The position numbers were made by a program, and so were the translations under genes. Of a stretch of 64,000 bases of DNA, positions 8,096 to 17,060 are shown piece after piece; positions within the stretch are counted from its first letter, which is position 1; each line of letters starts with the position of its first letter. The stretch covers positions 558,001-622,000 of the forward strand of contig NZ_CAJZAH010000001.1 of the NCBI RefSeq assembly GCF_914271545.1, read 5' to 3'. The notes under the pieces are model-generated. The model was not told where the DNA came from. It did no database searches and was given only the letters and a program-made list of their open reading frames with translations. The DNA comes from Cupriavidus respiraculi (GTDB taxonomy: Bacteria > Pseudomonadota > Gammaproteobacteria > Burkholderiales > Burkholderiaceae).

Positions 8096-9839
8096 TCAGT
8101 AGATGGAAGGCTCGGGCGTCGGCGCATTGCCGGCCAGCACCTGGAAATCGCAGCCAAGGTGGGCCTGCGTGACTTCGCTCTGGTAGATGCGGGTGTCCGC
8201 GCTGATAGACCGGGGGCGGCGGCGTCCACGCGGCGCGGCGGGCGTCGAGCTCCTGCTGCGACACCAGCAGGTCCAGCCGGCGTTCGACGATGTCCAGGCG
8301 GATCCTGTCGCCGGTGCGCACCAGCGCCAGCGGGCCGCCGACCGCGGCCTCGGGCGAGATATGCAGCACGCAGGTGCCGTAGTGGGTACCGCTCATGCGC
8401 GAGTCCGACAGCCGCACCAGGTCGCGCACGCCGCGCTGCAACAGCTTCTTCGGGATCGGCAGGTTGCCCCACTCCGGCATGCCGGGCCCGCCGACCGGGC
8501 CGCCGTTGCGCAGCACCATGACGGTGTTCTCGTCGATGTCGAGGTCCGGATCGTTGACCGCGGCGAGCATCTCGGCGTTGGAGTCGAACACCAGCGCGCG
8601 CCCCGTATGACGCAGCAGCGCCGGGGTCGCCGCCGAGGGCTTGATCACCGCGCCGTCCGGGCACAGATTGCCGCGCAGCACCGCCAGCGCCATCCCGGCC
8701 TCCGGACAGTCGGCCGGCGCCTGTACGACCGGGCGGTCCAGCGGGCGGATCACGTCGTCGTCGCTGCATTCGTGCCCGGCGATGTTCTCGCCGAGCGTGG
8801 CGCCGGTGCACGTCATCGCATCGAGCGCCAGGTGCGCGGCGATGCGGTTGAGCAGCGCCGGCAGGCCGCCCGCGTAGTAGAAGTCCTCCATCAGCCGGTT
8901 GCCGGACGGGAAGAGATTGGCGAGCACGGGCACGCGGCGCGCCATCGCGTCGAAGTCCTCGAGGCTGAAGTCGACGCCGGCGCGCCCTGCCATCGCCGGC
9001 AGGTGCACCGCCGCGTTGGTCGAGCCGCCCAGCGCCATCCATGCCGCCACGCCGTTGAGAAACGACTGGCGCGTGACGATCCGCGAGGGGCGCAGGTCCT
9101 CCCACACCATCTCGACGATGCGCTTGCCGCAGGCCCAGGCCATGCGCGTGTGCCCCGCATCCATCGCCGGGATGCTGGTGGACCTGGGCAGCGCCAGCCC
9201 CATCGCCTCGACGATCGCGGTCATGGTGCTGGCCGTTCCCATCGTGTTGCAGGTGCCCGGCGCGCGCGTCATGCGCGCCTCCAGCGAGATCCACTCGGCG
9301 TCGTCGATGGCGCCCACCGTGTACTGCTCCCAGTATTTCTTGGTGTGGGTGCCCGCGCCCACGCTCTGGCCCTGGTAGCGGTCGTTGAGCATGGGCCCGG
9401 CCGGGCAGAACAGCGCCGGCAAGTCCATCGACATGGCGCCCATCACCAGTCCCGGCGTGGTCTTGTCGCAACCGCCGAGCAGCACCACGCCGTCCAGCGG
9501 CAGGCTGCGCATCAGCTCCTCCGCCTCCATCGCGAGGAAATTGCGATACAGCATGGTGGTGGGCTTGACCATCACCTCGCCCAGGCTCATCGCTGGCAGC
9601 TCCAGCGGATAGCCGCCCGCCTGCAGCACGCCGCGCTTGATGGCCTGCGCGCGGTCGCGCAGATGGGCGTGGCACGGCGAGAGGTCGCTCCACGTGTTGA
9701 GGATGCCGATGACCGGCCGCCCCATGAATTCCTCGCGCGCCAGCCCCTGCTGCTGCATGCGCTGCCGGTGGGCGAAGCCGCGGATGTCGTTGCTGGCGAA
9801 CCAGCGTTGGCTGCGTAGTTGATCGATGGTGCGAGACAC
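8096..9839 (-). pseudogene. IlvD/Edd-family dehydratase with C-terminal frameshift (2-bp deletion)
   Basis: Starts at a GTG (9839) after AAGGACCACGCA and closely matches the intact dehydratase at 3463, including the three Fe-S cysteines (SPCHAH, GGCDK, GTCNT) and SDSRMSGTHYG. At about residue 548 (near 8196/8197) the frame is lost. Reading on in the frame shifted by two bases restores the family tail (TRIYQSEVTQAHLGCDF and on to EPSIY) and a TGA at 8096-8098. Restoring two bases would give 581 residues, close to the 587 of the paralogue. As it stands, roughly the last 34 residues are replaced and the frame runs on into the aldolase. It may be a real mutation or a sequencing or assembly error; the active site is intact, so loss of function is not certain. 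Confidence 0.8.
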
Positions 9840-9890
9840 TGCGTGGTCCTTGGTGGGAATCGTTGTCGTCGAAATCGTGCCGGCGCCCGG

Positions 9891-10898
9891 TCAGTCCAGC
9901 TTGATGCCGGCTTCCTTGACCAGCCTGCCCATTGCGGCATGGTCCTTTTTCAGCAGCGCCTCGAACTGCGCCGGCGTGGAGGACAGCACTTCGTAGCCCT
10001 GCTGCTCCAGCGGCTTGCGAAAGGCCGGCGCCTGCAGCACGGCCACCATTTCCTTGTTGAGCCGGTCCACGATGGGCTGGGGTGTACCGCGCCGCACCAG
10101 GATGCCGTTCCAGACGACCGACACCACGTCCGGCACGCCGGCCTCCGCGAACGTCGGCACATCGGGCAGCACGGCCGAGCGCTTGGTGTCGGCCACGGCG
10201 AGCACGCGCAGCTTGTTGGCACTCTTGTAGGTGACCACGGCAGGCAGGTTGTTGAACATCATCGGAATCTGGCCGGCGAGCACATCCATCAGCGCCGGCG
10301 GCCCGCCCTTGTAGGGCACGTGCACGAGCTGCGTGCCGCTGCGCCTCTCGAACAGCACGCCGGCCAGGTGCATGGTGTTGCCGTTGCCCGCGGAGCCGTA
10401 GTCGATCCGGCCCGGTTGCGCCTTGGCCGCCGCCACTACGTCGGCCACGGTCTTGTAGGGCGTCTGCGCGCCCACCAGCAGCACGTTGGGCATCTGGTGC
10501 GTGAGCGTGACGGGCTGCAGGTCCTTCAGCGGGTCGTAGCCCATGCTGGCGTACAGGTGCGGGTTGATCGCCAGCGTGCTGGTGGAGCCGAGCAGCAGCG
10601 TGTAGCCGTCGGCCGGCTGCTGGCGCGCGGCCAGCGCCGAGCCGATATTGCCGTTGGCGCCGGCGCGGTTGTCGATCACCACCGGCTGGCCCAGCCGCTC
10701 GCCCAGCGCGGTGGCAAAGGCGCGGGCGAACTGATCGGCGACGCCGCCGGCCGGGTACGGCACCACCAGCGTGATCGGCTTCTTCGGGTAGCCGGCATCG
10801 CCCTGCGCATGGGCGGTGACGGGCAGCGACAGCAGGCCGCAGGCGGCCAGCGAGGCCGCGGCAAGGATGGAGCGGTGGAACAGACGCCGACGATGCAT
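9891..10898 (-). CDS. Bug/TctC-family periplasmic substrate-binding protein
   Basis: A 335-residue Bug protein with a signal peptide ending around AHAQGDAGYP, then KPITLVVPYPAGG, GANGNIGS and HVPYKGG. AGGAGACATAGCA precedes the ATG. It closely resembles the Bug protein at 1620, including a shared stretch around GYTxxxGSxSTLAxNPHLY, so these two are probably paralogues serving the parallel sugar-acid modules. It lies between the hydroxyacid dehydrogenase and the dehydratase in the minus-strand operon. Confidence 0.9.
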   Translation of the reverse strand: MHRRRLFHRSILAAASLAACGLLSLPVTAHAQGDAGYPKKPITLVVPYPAGGVADQFARAFATALGERLGQPVVIDNRAGANGNIGSALAARQQPADGYTLLLGSTSTLAINPHLYASMGYDPLKDLQPVTLTHQMPNVLLVGAQTPYKTVADVVAAAKAQPGRIDYGSAGNGNTMHLAGVLFERRSGTQLVHVPYKGGPPALMDVLAGQIPMMFNNLPAVVTYKSANKLRVLAVADTKRSAVLPDVPTFAEAGVPDVVSVVWNGILVRRGTPQPIVDRLNKEMVAVLQAPAFRKPLEQQGYEVLSSTPAQFEALLKKDHAAMGRLVKEAGIKLD

Positions 10899-10992
10899 TG
10901 CTATGTCTCCTGGTTGTTTTCGTTGAGGGCCGCTCGATCGGCGGCCTGTCGTGGCAGCCGCGGACGGACTGCCGGTGCCATGGCGATGGCGG

Positions 10993-11943
10993 CTAGTTGA
11001 CGGGCGTGGCCAGCGGCAAGCCCCGCGCGTGGCGCGTCAGGTTCTCGACCACCAGTTCGGCCATGGCCCGCCGCGTCTGCACCGTAGCGCTGGCGATATG
11101 CGGGGTCAGCACGACCCGGTCGGATCCGGTCAGCGCGGGCGGCACGTGCGGTTCGTCCTCGAACACGTCCAGGCCCGCGGCGCCCAGCGTGCCGTCGCCC
11201 AGCGCCTCGATCAGCGCGGACTGGTCGACGACCGAGCCGCGCGCGACGTTGACCAGCACGCCGTCGCCACCGAGCGCGCGCAGGGTCTCGCGGCCGACCA
11301 GATGACGGGTGTCCGGGCCGCCGGGGGTGGCGACGATCAGCACGTCCGCCCACTCGGCCAGCGCGTCGGTGCTGCCGAAATAGGTGTAGGGAACGTCCTG
11401 GGGCTTGCGGCCGCAGTACCCGATCTGGGTATCGAACGCGGCCGCGCGCCGGGCGATCAGCCGGCCGATGCGGCCCAGGCCGAGGATGCCGACGCGGCTG
11501 CCCCAGAAGCGCCGCGCCAGCGGGAACGGGCCTGCCTGCCATTGCCCCTCGCGCACGAAGCGGTCGGCCTGCGGCAACCGGCGGTGCGCGGCCAGCGCGA
11601 GCAGCACGGCAAGGTCCGCGACGTCGCCCGACAGGATGTCCGGCGTATTGCTGACGCGGATGCCGCGCGCGGTGGCCCACGGCACGTCGATGGCGTCATA
11701 GCCGACCCCATTGCATGCGATGACCGCCAGGTTGGGCAACGTATCCCGGCAATTGGCGGGAACGCCGGCCATGCCGTTGGTGATCATCGCCACCACGCGG
11801 CCGCCCCGCTCCCGCAGGAACACCGCGGCGTCAGGCAGCGCACGCCATTCCACGATCTCGAAGTGCTCGCGCGCCGGGGCGAGCGCCTCGGCGGCAAAAG
11901 GCGTCACGACGAGAAGGATCGGGCGAGTCACGGGCGTCTTCAT
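10993..11943 (-). CDS. D-2-hydroxyacid dehydrogenase (GhrB/glyoxylate-hydroxypyruvate reductase type)
   Basis: A 316-residue NAD(P)-dependent dehydrogenase. The Rossmann fold carries GILGLGRIG at about 150, and the catalytic set is visible as the Arg in NVARGSVVD, the Glu in DVFEDEP and the His in LTPHIASAT. Members reduce glyoxylate, hydroxypyruvate, 2-ketogluconate or tartronate semialdehyde-like products. It is the first gene of the minus-strand operon, divergent from the second LacI regulator, with a palindromic operator between them. A role in reducing the aldehyde or keto-acid made by the aldolase step is inferred. Confidence 0.85.
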   Translation of the reverse strand: MKTPVTRPILLVVTPFAAEALAPAREHFEIVEWRALPDAAVFLRERGGRVVAMITNGMAGVPANCRDTLPNLAVIACNGVGYDAIDVPWATARGIRVSNTPDILSGDVADLAVLLALAAHRRLPQADRFVREGQWQAGPFPLARRFWGSRVGILGLGRIGRLIARRAAAFDTQIGYCGRKPQDVPYTYFGSTDALAEWADVLIVATPGGPDTRHLVGRETLRALGGDGVLVNVARGSVVDQSALIEALGDGTLGAAGLDVFEDEPHVPPALTGSDRVVLTPHIASATVQTRRAMAELVVENLTRHARGLPLATPVN

Positions 11944-11968
11944 GGCTGTTCTCTAGGTGGAAGTCCGT

Positions 11969-11997
11969 ATGGTACCGGTGACTGTTACCGGTACCAT
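11969..11997. promoter_or_regulatory. Long palindromic operator between LacI gene and operon
   Basis: A perfect 11-bp inverted repeat, ATGGTACCGGT (11969-11979) and ACCGGTACCAT (11987-11997), surrounds the 7-bp spacer GACTGTT. It contains two overlapping copies of the TACCGGT core seen in the operators at 1527-1577. It sits 25 bp upstream of the 10993-11943 gene and 49 bp upstream of the regulator at 12047. Confidence 0.7.
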
Positions 11998-12046
11998 TGG
12001 CGAAAGTGTAGAGTTGCTTACGCTCCCTTCGCCATCCGTACAAACC

Positions 12047-13111
12047 ATGAACGACTCCACGCCGCCGCGTGCCACGCGCCGCAAGGCGGGCACCCACACG
12101 ATCCACGACGTCGCCGCGCTCGCCGGCGTGTCATCGATCACGGTGTCGCGCTACTTCAACAGCCCCGACAAGGTGTCGGCTGCCGTGCGGGAGCGGCTGC
12201 GCGAGATCGTCGAGCGGATCGGCTACGTCCCGAGCCAGGTGGCCGGCGGGCTCGCATCGGGCCGCGGCCGAGTGGTGTGCGCGGTGATGCAGAACATCGC
12301 CAGCGCCACGTTCGCCGACCTGGTCAAGGGCATGACCGACGAACTGCAGGCCTCGGGCTTGCAGCTGCTGCTGGCCAATGCCCAGTATTCGCAGACGCTG
12401 GAGGAGAACGCGATCCGCACCTTCGTCGGCTGGCATCCGCGCGCGCTGATCCTCACGCGCGACGACCACACGCCCGCGGCCGAGGCGATGCTCGGCGCGC
12501 TGGACATCCCGGTGGTCGAGGCCTGGGGCTTCGTCGAGGACCGCCCTTTCCACCAGGTCGGCTTTCCGCATGCGGAGACCGGCGCGCAGCTCGCGCGGCA
12601 CTTCCTCGAGCAGGGTGCGACGCGCGTGCGCTTCGTACTGCCGCATGTCGGCGAGGATTTCCGCGCGGGGCAGCGCGCACAGGGCTATGCGGGCGCGATG
12701 CAGGCCGCGGGATGCAAGGTGGACCTCGCCACCGCCGACGTGGAGGACGACTTCGAGGCCGGCGCGCGCACCATCGCCGCGCTCGCGGCGACGCCCGCCG
12801 CGCGGCGCCCCCAGGCGATCATCTTCGCCAACGACAACATGGCCGCCGGCGCCATCCTGCACGCGGGCGACTGCGGCCTGAGCCTGCCTCGCGACTGCGC
12901 GCTCGCGGGCTTCGGCGACGCACCGATCTCGGTGCGGCTCAAGCCCGCGCTGACCACACTGCGGCCGGCGCGCTACCAGATCGGCCAGATGGCGGCGCGC
13001 ACCGTGCTGCGCATGCTGTCCGCCCAGCCTGAGCACGAACCGACGCCGCGCCGCGAACTGCTGCCCTGCGAGCTGATCGTGCGGGAAAGCAGCCGGCTGT
13101 CGTTGCGCTGA
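12047..13111 (+). CDS. LacI-family transcriptional regulator, second copy
   Basis: A 354-residue LacI/GalR regulator with the helix-turn-helix near the N-terminus (IHDVAALAGVSSITVSRYFN), hinge and sugar-binding-like core. The frame is open 30 codons further upstream, but that extension would run through the operator, so the ATG at 12047 is chosen. It shares long stretches with the regulator at 279 (for example MQNxxSATFADxVxGM and FAGWHPRAL-like segments) and is a paralogue. It is divergent from the hydroxyacid-dehydrogenase operon and lies 76 bases before the aldehyde dehydrogenase on its own strand, so it likely controls both sides. Confidence 0.9.
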   Translation: MNDSTPPRATRRKAGTHTIHDVAALAGVSSITVSRYFNSPDKVSAAVRERLREIVERIGYVPSQVAGGLASGRGRVVCAVMQNIASATFADLVKGMTDELQASGLQLLLANAQYSQTLEENAIRTFVGWHPRALILTRDDHTPAAEAMLGALDIPVVEAWGFVEDRPFHQVGFPHAETGAQLARHFLEQGATRVRFVLPHVGEDFRAGQRAQGYAGAMQAAGCKVDLATADVEDDFEAGARTIAALAATPAARRPQAIIFANDNMAAGAILHAGDCGLSLPRDCALAGFGDAPISVRLKPALTTLRPARYQIGQMAARTVLRMLSAQPEHEPTPRRELLPCELIVRESSRLSLR

Positions 13112-13159
13112 ACGCTGGCGCCCGCGGCGGCCCGCGCGCCCGTCCTGCCCATCTCACCG

Positions 13160-13178
13160 GATACCACTCGATACCACT
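13160..13178 (+). repeat. Short direct repeat before the aldehyde dehydrogenase gene
   Basis: GATACCACT occurs at 13160-13168 and again at 13170-13178, just before the ribosome binding site of the gene at 13188. The preceding ACCGG gives a partial resemblance to the ACCGGTACCAT operator half-site, so this may be a weak regulator site; it could also be chance. Confidence 0.35.
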
Positions 13179-13187
13179 GGAGACCCC

Positions 13188-14642
13188 ATGCAGATCACCG
13201 ATTCCTCCCTGCTACGCACGCAATGCCTGATCGGCGGCGAATGGACGGCCGCGCGCGACGGCCGCACCATCGCCGTGACCGACCCGGCCGACGGCACGCA
13301 TCTGGCCGACGTGCCGCGCCTGGCCGTGGACGAAGTCCGCCAGGCCATCGAGGCGGCGCATCGCGCCCTGCCCGCCTGGCGCGCCCGCACCGCCAAGGAG
13401 CGCGCGGCGATCCTGCGGCGCTGGTACGAGCTGGTCGTCGAGAACGCCGACGATCTCGCGCGGATCCTGACCGCCGAGCAGGGCAAGCCGCTGGCCGAGG
13501 CCCGTGGCGAGATCCTGGCCAATGCCGCCTACCTGGAGTGGTTCGCCGAGGAAGCCAAGCGCGTCTACGGCGACCTGATGCCCGCCGCCAATGCCGGCAG
13601 CCGCGTAGTGGTGATGAAGCAGCCGGTGGGCGTGTGCGCCGCGATCACGCCGTGGAATTTCCCCAACGGCATGATCACGCGCAAGGCCGGTCCTGCCCTC
13701 GCCGCGGGCTGCACCATGGTCCTCAAGCCCGCGTCCAAGACGCCGCTGTCCGCGCTCGCGCTGGCCGAACTGGCGCAGCGCGCCGGCGTGCCCGCCGGGG
13801 TCTTCTCGGTGGTGACGGGCGACGCGCGGCCGATCGGCGAGGAGTTCAGCCGCAATCCGCTGGTGGCCAAGATCACCTTCACCGGTTCCACCGAAGTCGG
13901 CCGCTGGCTGCTGCGCGAGGCGGCCGATGGCGTCAAGAAGATGTCGATGGAACTGGGCGGCAACGCGCCCTTCATCGTGTTCGACGATGCCGACGTGGAC
14001 GCCGCGGTCGAGGGCGCGATGATCTCCAAGTTCCGCAATGCCGGGCAGACCTGCGTCTGCGCCAACCGCATCTATGTGCAGGCGGGCGTCTACGACGAGT
14101 TCGCACGCAAGCTGACCGAGCGCGTCAACGCGCTGCGCGTGGGGCGCGGCACCGAGGATGGGGTCACGCAGGGGCCGCTGATCGACATGGCGGCGGTGGA
14201 GAAGGTCGAGGAACATATCCGCGACGCGCTGGACCAGGGCGCGAAGGTGATCGCCGGCGGCCATCGCCATGCGCTGGGCGGCCAGTATTTCGAGCCAACG
14301 GTGCTGGTCGATGCGCGGCAGTCGATGAAGGTCGCCACCGAGGAGACCTTCGGGCCGCTGGCACCGCTGTTCCGCTTCGACACCGAGCAGGAGGTCGTGG
14401 AGATGGCCAACGCCAGCGAGTTCGGGCTGGCGGCCTACTTCTACGCCCGGGACCTGGGCCGCGTCTGGCGCGTCTCCGAAGCCATCGAGGCCGGCATCGT
14501 CGGCGTCAACAGCGGCCTGATCGCCAACGAGATGGCGCCGTTCGGCGGCGTCAAGCAATCGGGCATGGGGCGCGAGGGCTCGAAGTACGGCATCGAGGAC
14601 TATCTCGAGATCAAGTACGTCTGCATGGCGGGGATCGCATGA
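13188..14642 (+). CDS. gabD: NAD(P)-dependent aldehyde dehydrogenase, succinate-semialdehyde dehydrogenase type (GabD-like)
   Basis: A 484-residue aldehyde dehydrogenase. The cofactor-binding ITPWNFPNGMITRK and GSTEVGR segments, the general-base Glu in MELGGNAPF and the nucleophilic Cys in NAGQTCVCANR are all present. Length and motifs fit the GabD branch, which oxidises succinate semialdehyde, and related enzymes oxidise 2-ketoglutarate semialdehyde or glutarate semialdehyde. GGAGACCCC precedes the ATG. It overlaps the next gene by one base and lies in a sugar-acid region, so oxidation of a pathway semialdehyde, for example from aldarate or pentonate catabolism, is more likely than GABA degradation. 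The symbol denotes the family. Confidence 0.82.
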   Translation: MQITDSSLLRTQCLIGGEWTAARDGRTIAVTDPADGTHLADVPRLAVDEVRQAIEAAHRALPAWRARTAKERAAILRRWYELVVENADDLARILTAEQGKPLAEARGEILANAAYLEWFAEEAKRVYGDLMPAANAGSRVVVMKQPVGVCAAITPWNFPNGMITRKAGPALAAGCTMVLKPASKTPLSALALAELAQRAGVPAGVFSVVTGDARPIGEEFSRNPLVAKITFTGSTEVGRWLLREAADGVKKMSMELGGNAPFIVFDDADVDAAVEGAMISKFRNAGQTCVCANRIYVQAGVYDEFARKLTERVNALRVGRGTEDGVTQGPLIDMAAVEKVEEHIRDALDQGAKVIAGGHRHALGGQYFEPTVLVDARQSMKVATEETFGPLAPLFRFDTEQEVVEMANASEFGLAAYFYARDLGRVWRVSEAIEAGIVGVNSGLIANEMAPFGGVKQSGMGREGSKYGIEDYLEIKYVCMAGIA

Positions 14643-15811
14643 TGCAGGGCACGACCACCGCCATGGCGGCGCACGGTGCCATGCAGATCGAAAGCCTGGA
14701 CGCCTTCGTCTTCCGCGCACCGGCCGATCCGCCCGTGCAGACCTCCTTCGGCATCATGCACGACCGCCCCGCCGTGCTGCTGCGGCTGCGCGACAAGGAT
14801 GGCGCCGAGGGCTGGGGCGAAGTCTGGTGCAACTTTCCGACCGTCGGCGCCGAACACCGCGCGCGGCTGGCGCTCGCGTACGGCGCCCCGGTCGTCACCG
14901 GCCGCGCGTGGGCGCATCCGCGCGAGGCATGGGAAACGATGCTGGCGCGCTTCGCCGTGCTGATGCTGCAGACCGGCGAACCGGGCCCGCTGCACCAGAT
15001 CGCCGCCGGCATCGACATGGCGATGTGGGACCTGTTCGCCCGCCGCGCCGGCATGCCGGCATGGCGGGCGCTGGGCGGCGAGTCGGCCTGGCCGGTGCCC
15101 GTCTACGCGTCGGGCATCAATCCGACCGAGCCGGAAGCACTGGCGCTGGCCAAGCGCGACGAAGGCTACCGCGCCTTCAAGCTCAAGGTCGGCTTCGGCG
15201 AAGCGCGCGACATGGCGAACCTGCGCGGCATGCGCGACGCGCTCGGCGGCGACACCGTGATGATGGTCGACGCCAACCAGGCCTGGACACCGGACGAGGC
15301 CATCGCGGCCGGCCATCGCATGGCGCAGTTCGGCCTGCTGTGGCTGGAGGAACCCGTCCGCGCCGACGAGCCCCCGCAGACATGGGAGCGCCTGGCGCGC
15401 GAGCAGCCGCTGCGGCTGGCGGGCGGCGAGAACCTGAGCAGCATGCCGGCGTACGAGGCGTTCATCGCGCAGCCTGGCATGTCGGTGATCCAGCCCGATG
15501 CCGGCAAATGGGGCGGCCTGAGCGGCTGCATCGACGTGGCACGCCGCGCCAATGCCGCGGGCAAATGGTATTGCCCGCATTGGCTGGGCGCGGGCATGGG
15601 TCTGGTCGCATCGCTGCACCTGAAGACAGCGGCCGGCGGCGAAGGCTACGTCGAGGTGGACGCCAATGCCAACGTGCTGCGCGACACGATGGCCGCGCCG
15701 GTCATGCGGCTGGAACAGGGCTGCGTGACGCTGCCCGACGCGCCCGGCTTCGGCGTGGTGCCGGACCTGGCGGCGCTGGCCCCTTACGCGGTGGATTTCG
15801 CGCGAGGGTAG
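14642..15811 (+). CDS. Mandelate racemase/muconate lactonizing enzyme family dehydratase (enolase superfamily)
   Basis: A 389-residue enolase-superfamily enzyme. The KxK general base lies in FKLKVG, and the metal ligands are in VDANQAW, LEEPV and GGEN. A His within PHWLGAG may act as the acid/base partner on the opposite barrel face. Sugar-acid dehydratases of this superfamily act on aldonates and aldarates, matching the surrounding genes, but the substrate is not determinable from sequence alone. The ATG shares one base with the stop of the preceding gene (TGATG), implying translational coupling. A second in-frame ATG at 14681 could also be used. Confidence 0.82.
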   Translation: MQGTTTAMAAHGAMQIESLDAFVFRAPADPPVQTSFGIMHDRPAVLLRLRDKDGAEGWGEVWCNFPTVGAEHRARLALAYGAPVVTGRAWAHPREAWETMLARFAVLMLQTGEPGPLHQIAAGIDMAMWDLFARRAGMPAWRALGGESAWPVPVYASGINPTEPEALALAKRDEGYRAFKLKVGFGEARDMANLRGMRDALGGDTVMMVDANQAWTPDEAIAAGHRMAQFGLLWLEEPVRADEPPQTWERLAREQPLRLAGGENLSSMPAYEAFIAQPGMSVIQPDAGKWGGLSGCIDVARRANAAGKWYCPHWLGAGMGLVASLHLKTAAGGEGYVEVDANANVLRDTMAAPVMRLEQGCVTLPDAPGFGVVPDLAALAPYAVDFARG

Positions 15812-15821
15812 TCCGCCGCCC

Positions 15822-15855
15822 TGCTTCCCTCTCCCGCGCGCGGGAGAGGGAAGCA
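15822..15855. terminator. Perfect 34-bp palindrome between convergent genes
   Basis: The arm TGCTTCCCTCTCCCGCG (15822-15838) is exactly mirrored by 15839-15855. It sits 11 bases after the stop at 15811 and 27 bases before the end of the porin gene, so it could terminate transcription from both sides. The CCCTCTCCC...GGGAGAGGG arm recurs in degenerate form at 26095-26119 and resembles dispersed intergenic repeats known in related genera. There is no U-tract. Confidence 0.6.
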
Positions 15856-15882
15856 ACGCGATGTGGGCCGTCAGCGGCCTTC

Positions 15883-16938
15883 TCAGAAGCGATGCCGCAC
15901 CCCAACGCTGACCGACCGCGCGTCGTCCCCGCTTCCCGGGTCGATCGCGATGCTATTGTTGGTCACGCTCCCGCCCGCGCTGTTGCGCACATAGACGGCC
16001 CGCAGGTATGCCGTGGTCCGCTTGCTGAGGTCGTGATCCCAGCCCAGGGTGACCGACAGCGGCCGCTCCCCGCCGCCGACGATCTGCCGCTTGAGCGCCG
16101 CGGCCTTGAACGTATCGCGTGGCGTCACCGTCCACTTGAAGGTCAGCCCGTAGTGGCGCGCATTGCGCGTATCCGGGCGGTGGCTGCTAGCCGTACTGAA
16201 CAGCACGCCGATCTCCACCGGCTTGAACCGGTAGGATCCGCCAACGAAATGGTTCGACGTCAGCGCCGGGTTCCCCGGGACATTGGCGCCGGTGTACATG
16301 CCCTGGTAGCTGTAGAACGCATAGGCGTTCCCCGCCTCGTACGTCGCGTTCATGCCGAAGTTCAGCCCGGAGCGCTGCGAGCCGGGCACTTCGCCCGGCG
16401 CCACCGCCGCGCCGAAGGCGAAGCCGCGCCACGTGGGCGAGAAGTACTGCACCGCATTGTCGAAGCGCGCGCCGTAGGCAACGTGGCCCACGCCCTGCGA
16501 TGCGGTGGCGCTCAGCAGGTTGAACGGCGACACCGCGCCGTTCAGCAGGAACGGGTCCAGCCGCAGCAGCGCATAGAACGATGGCGTGTACTGCCGGCCG
16601 AACCGGAATTCGCCCCAGCCGTTCGACAGGCCCACATAGGCCTGCCGGCCGAACAGCCGGTTGGTGCCGAAGAACTCCGTGCCGGTATCGATGTTGAAGC
16701 CCGACTCGATCAGGAAATTCGCCTTCATGCCGCCGCCGAGGTCTTCGATCCCGCGAATGCCGAAGCGCGATGCCGCCTGCTGGCCCTCGCGCATGCGCAC
16801 TACGCTCTGCGACCCTTTCGCGTATTCGAGCGAGGCATCGACGACCCCGAACAGCTGCATGGTCCCCGCTGCCGCATGGCCGGCGGCGAAAACCGTGCCG
16901 CCGGCCACTCCCAATGCCATCCACTGTCTGACCTTCAC
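15883..16938 (-). CDS. Gram-negative outer-membrane porin (Burkholderia/Bordetella type)
   Basis: A 351-residue porin starting at a GTG after AAGGAGACAGCACGC. It has a signal peptide (cleavage near AAAGTMQLFG), the typical first strand VTLFG-like TMQLFGVVDASLEY, alternating beta-strand pattern, a GRQAYVGL segment and a C-terminal phenylalanine (VGVRHRF) recognised by the BAM machinery. It forms a trimeric channel for small hydrophilic solutes. The gene is separated by 122 bases from the Bug gene upstream on the same strand, so it could be the tail of the IclR-controlled operon or be transcribed alone. It converges with the MR/MLE gene. Confidence 0.92.
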   Translation of the reverse strand: MKVRQWMALGVAGGTVFAAGHAAAGTMQLFGVVDASLEYAKGSQSVVRMREGQQAASRFGIRGIEDLGGGMKANFLIESGFNIDTGTEFFGTNRLFGRQAYVGLSNGWGEFRFGRQYTPSFYALLRLDPFLLNGAVSPFNLLSATASQGVGHVAYGARFDNAVQYFSPTWRGFAFGAAVAPGEVPGSQRSGLNFGMNATYEAGNAYAFYSYQGMYTGANVPGNPALTSNHFVGGSYRFKPVEIGVLFSTASSHRPDTRNARHYGLTFKWTVTPRDTFKAAALKRQIVGGGERPLSVTLGWDHDLSKRTTAYLRAVYVRNSAGGSVTNNSIAIDPGSGDDARSVSVGVRHRF

Positions 16939-17060
16939 GCGTGCTGTCTCCTTTCGTTGTTGTGTGTGGCCTTGCTACCGCGCCGCCTCGGACATGCTCG
17001 GGCAAGGCCCGGCCGTGGCCTTCGGCCCGTACCGAAGCGGGCTGGCCGGACGCGGCGCCG

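Noticed and set aside
7236-9839. One 867-residue bifunctional dehydratase-aldolase
   Set aside because: The junction is translated from the wrong frame of the dehydratase tail, and the aldolase has its own start codon and ribosome binding site; a frame disruption explains the continuity better than a fusion.
11957-12046. 30-residue N-terminal extension of the second LacI regulator
   Set aside because: It would be translated through the palindromic operator, and the ATG at 12047 fits the family length.
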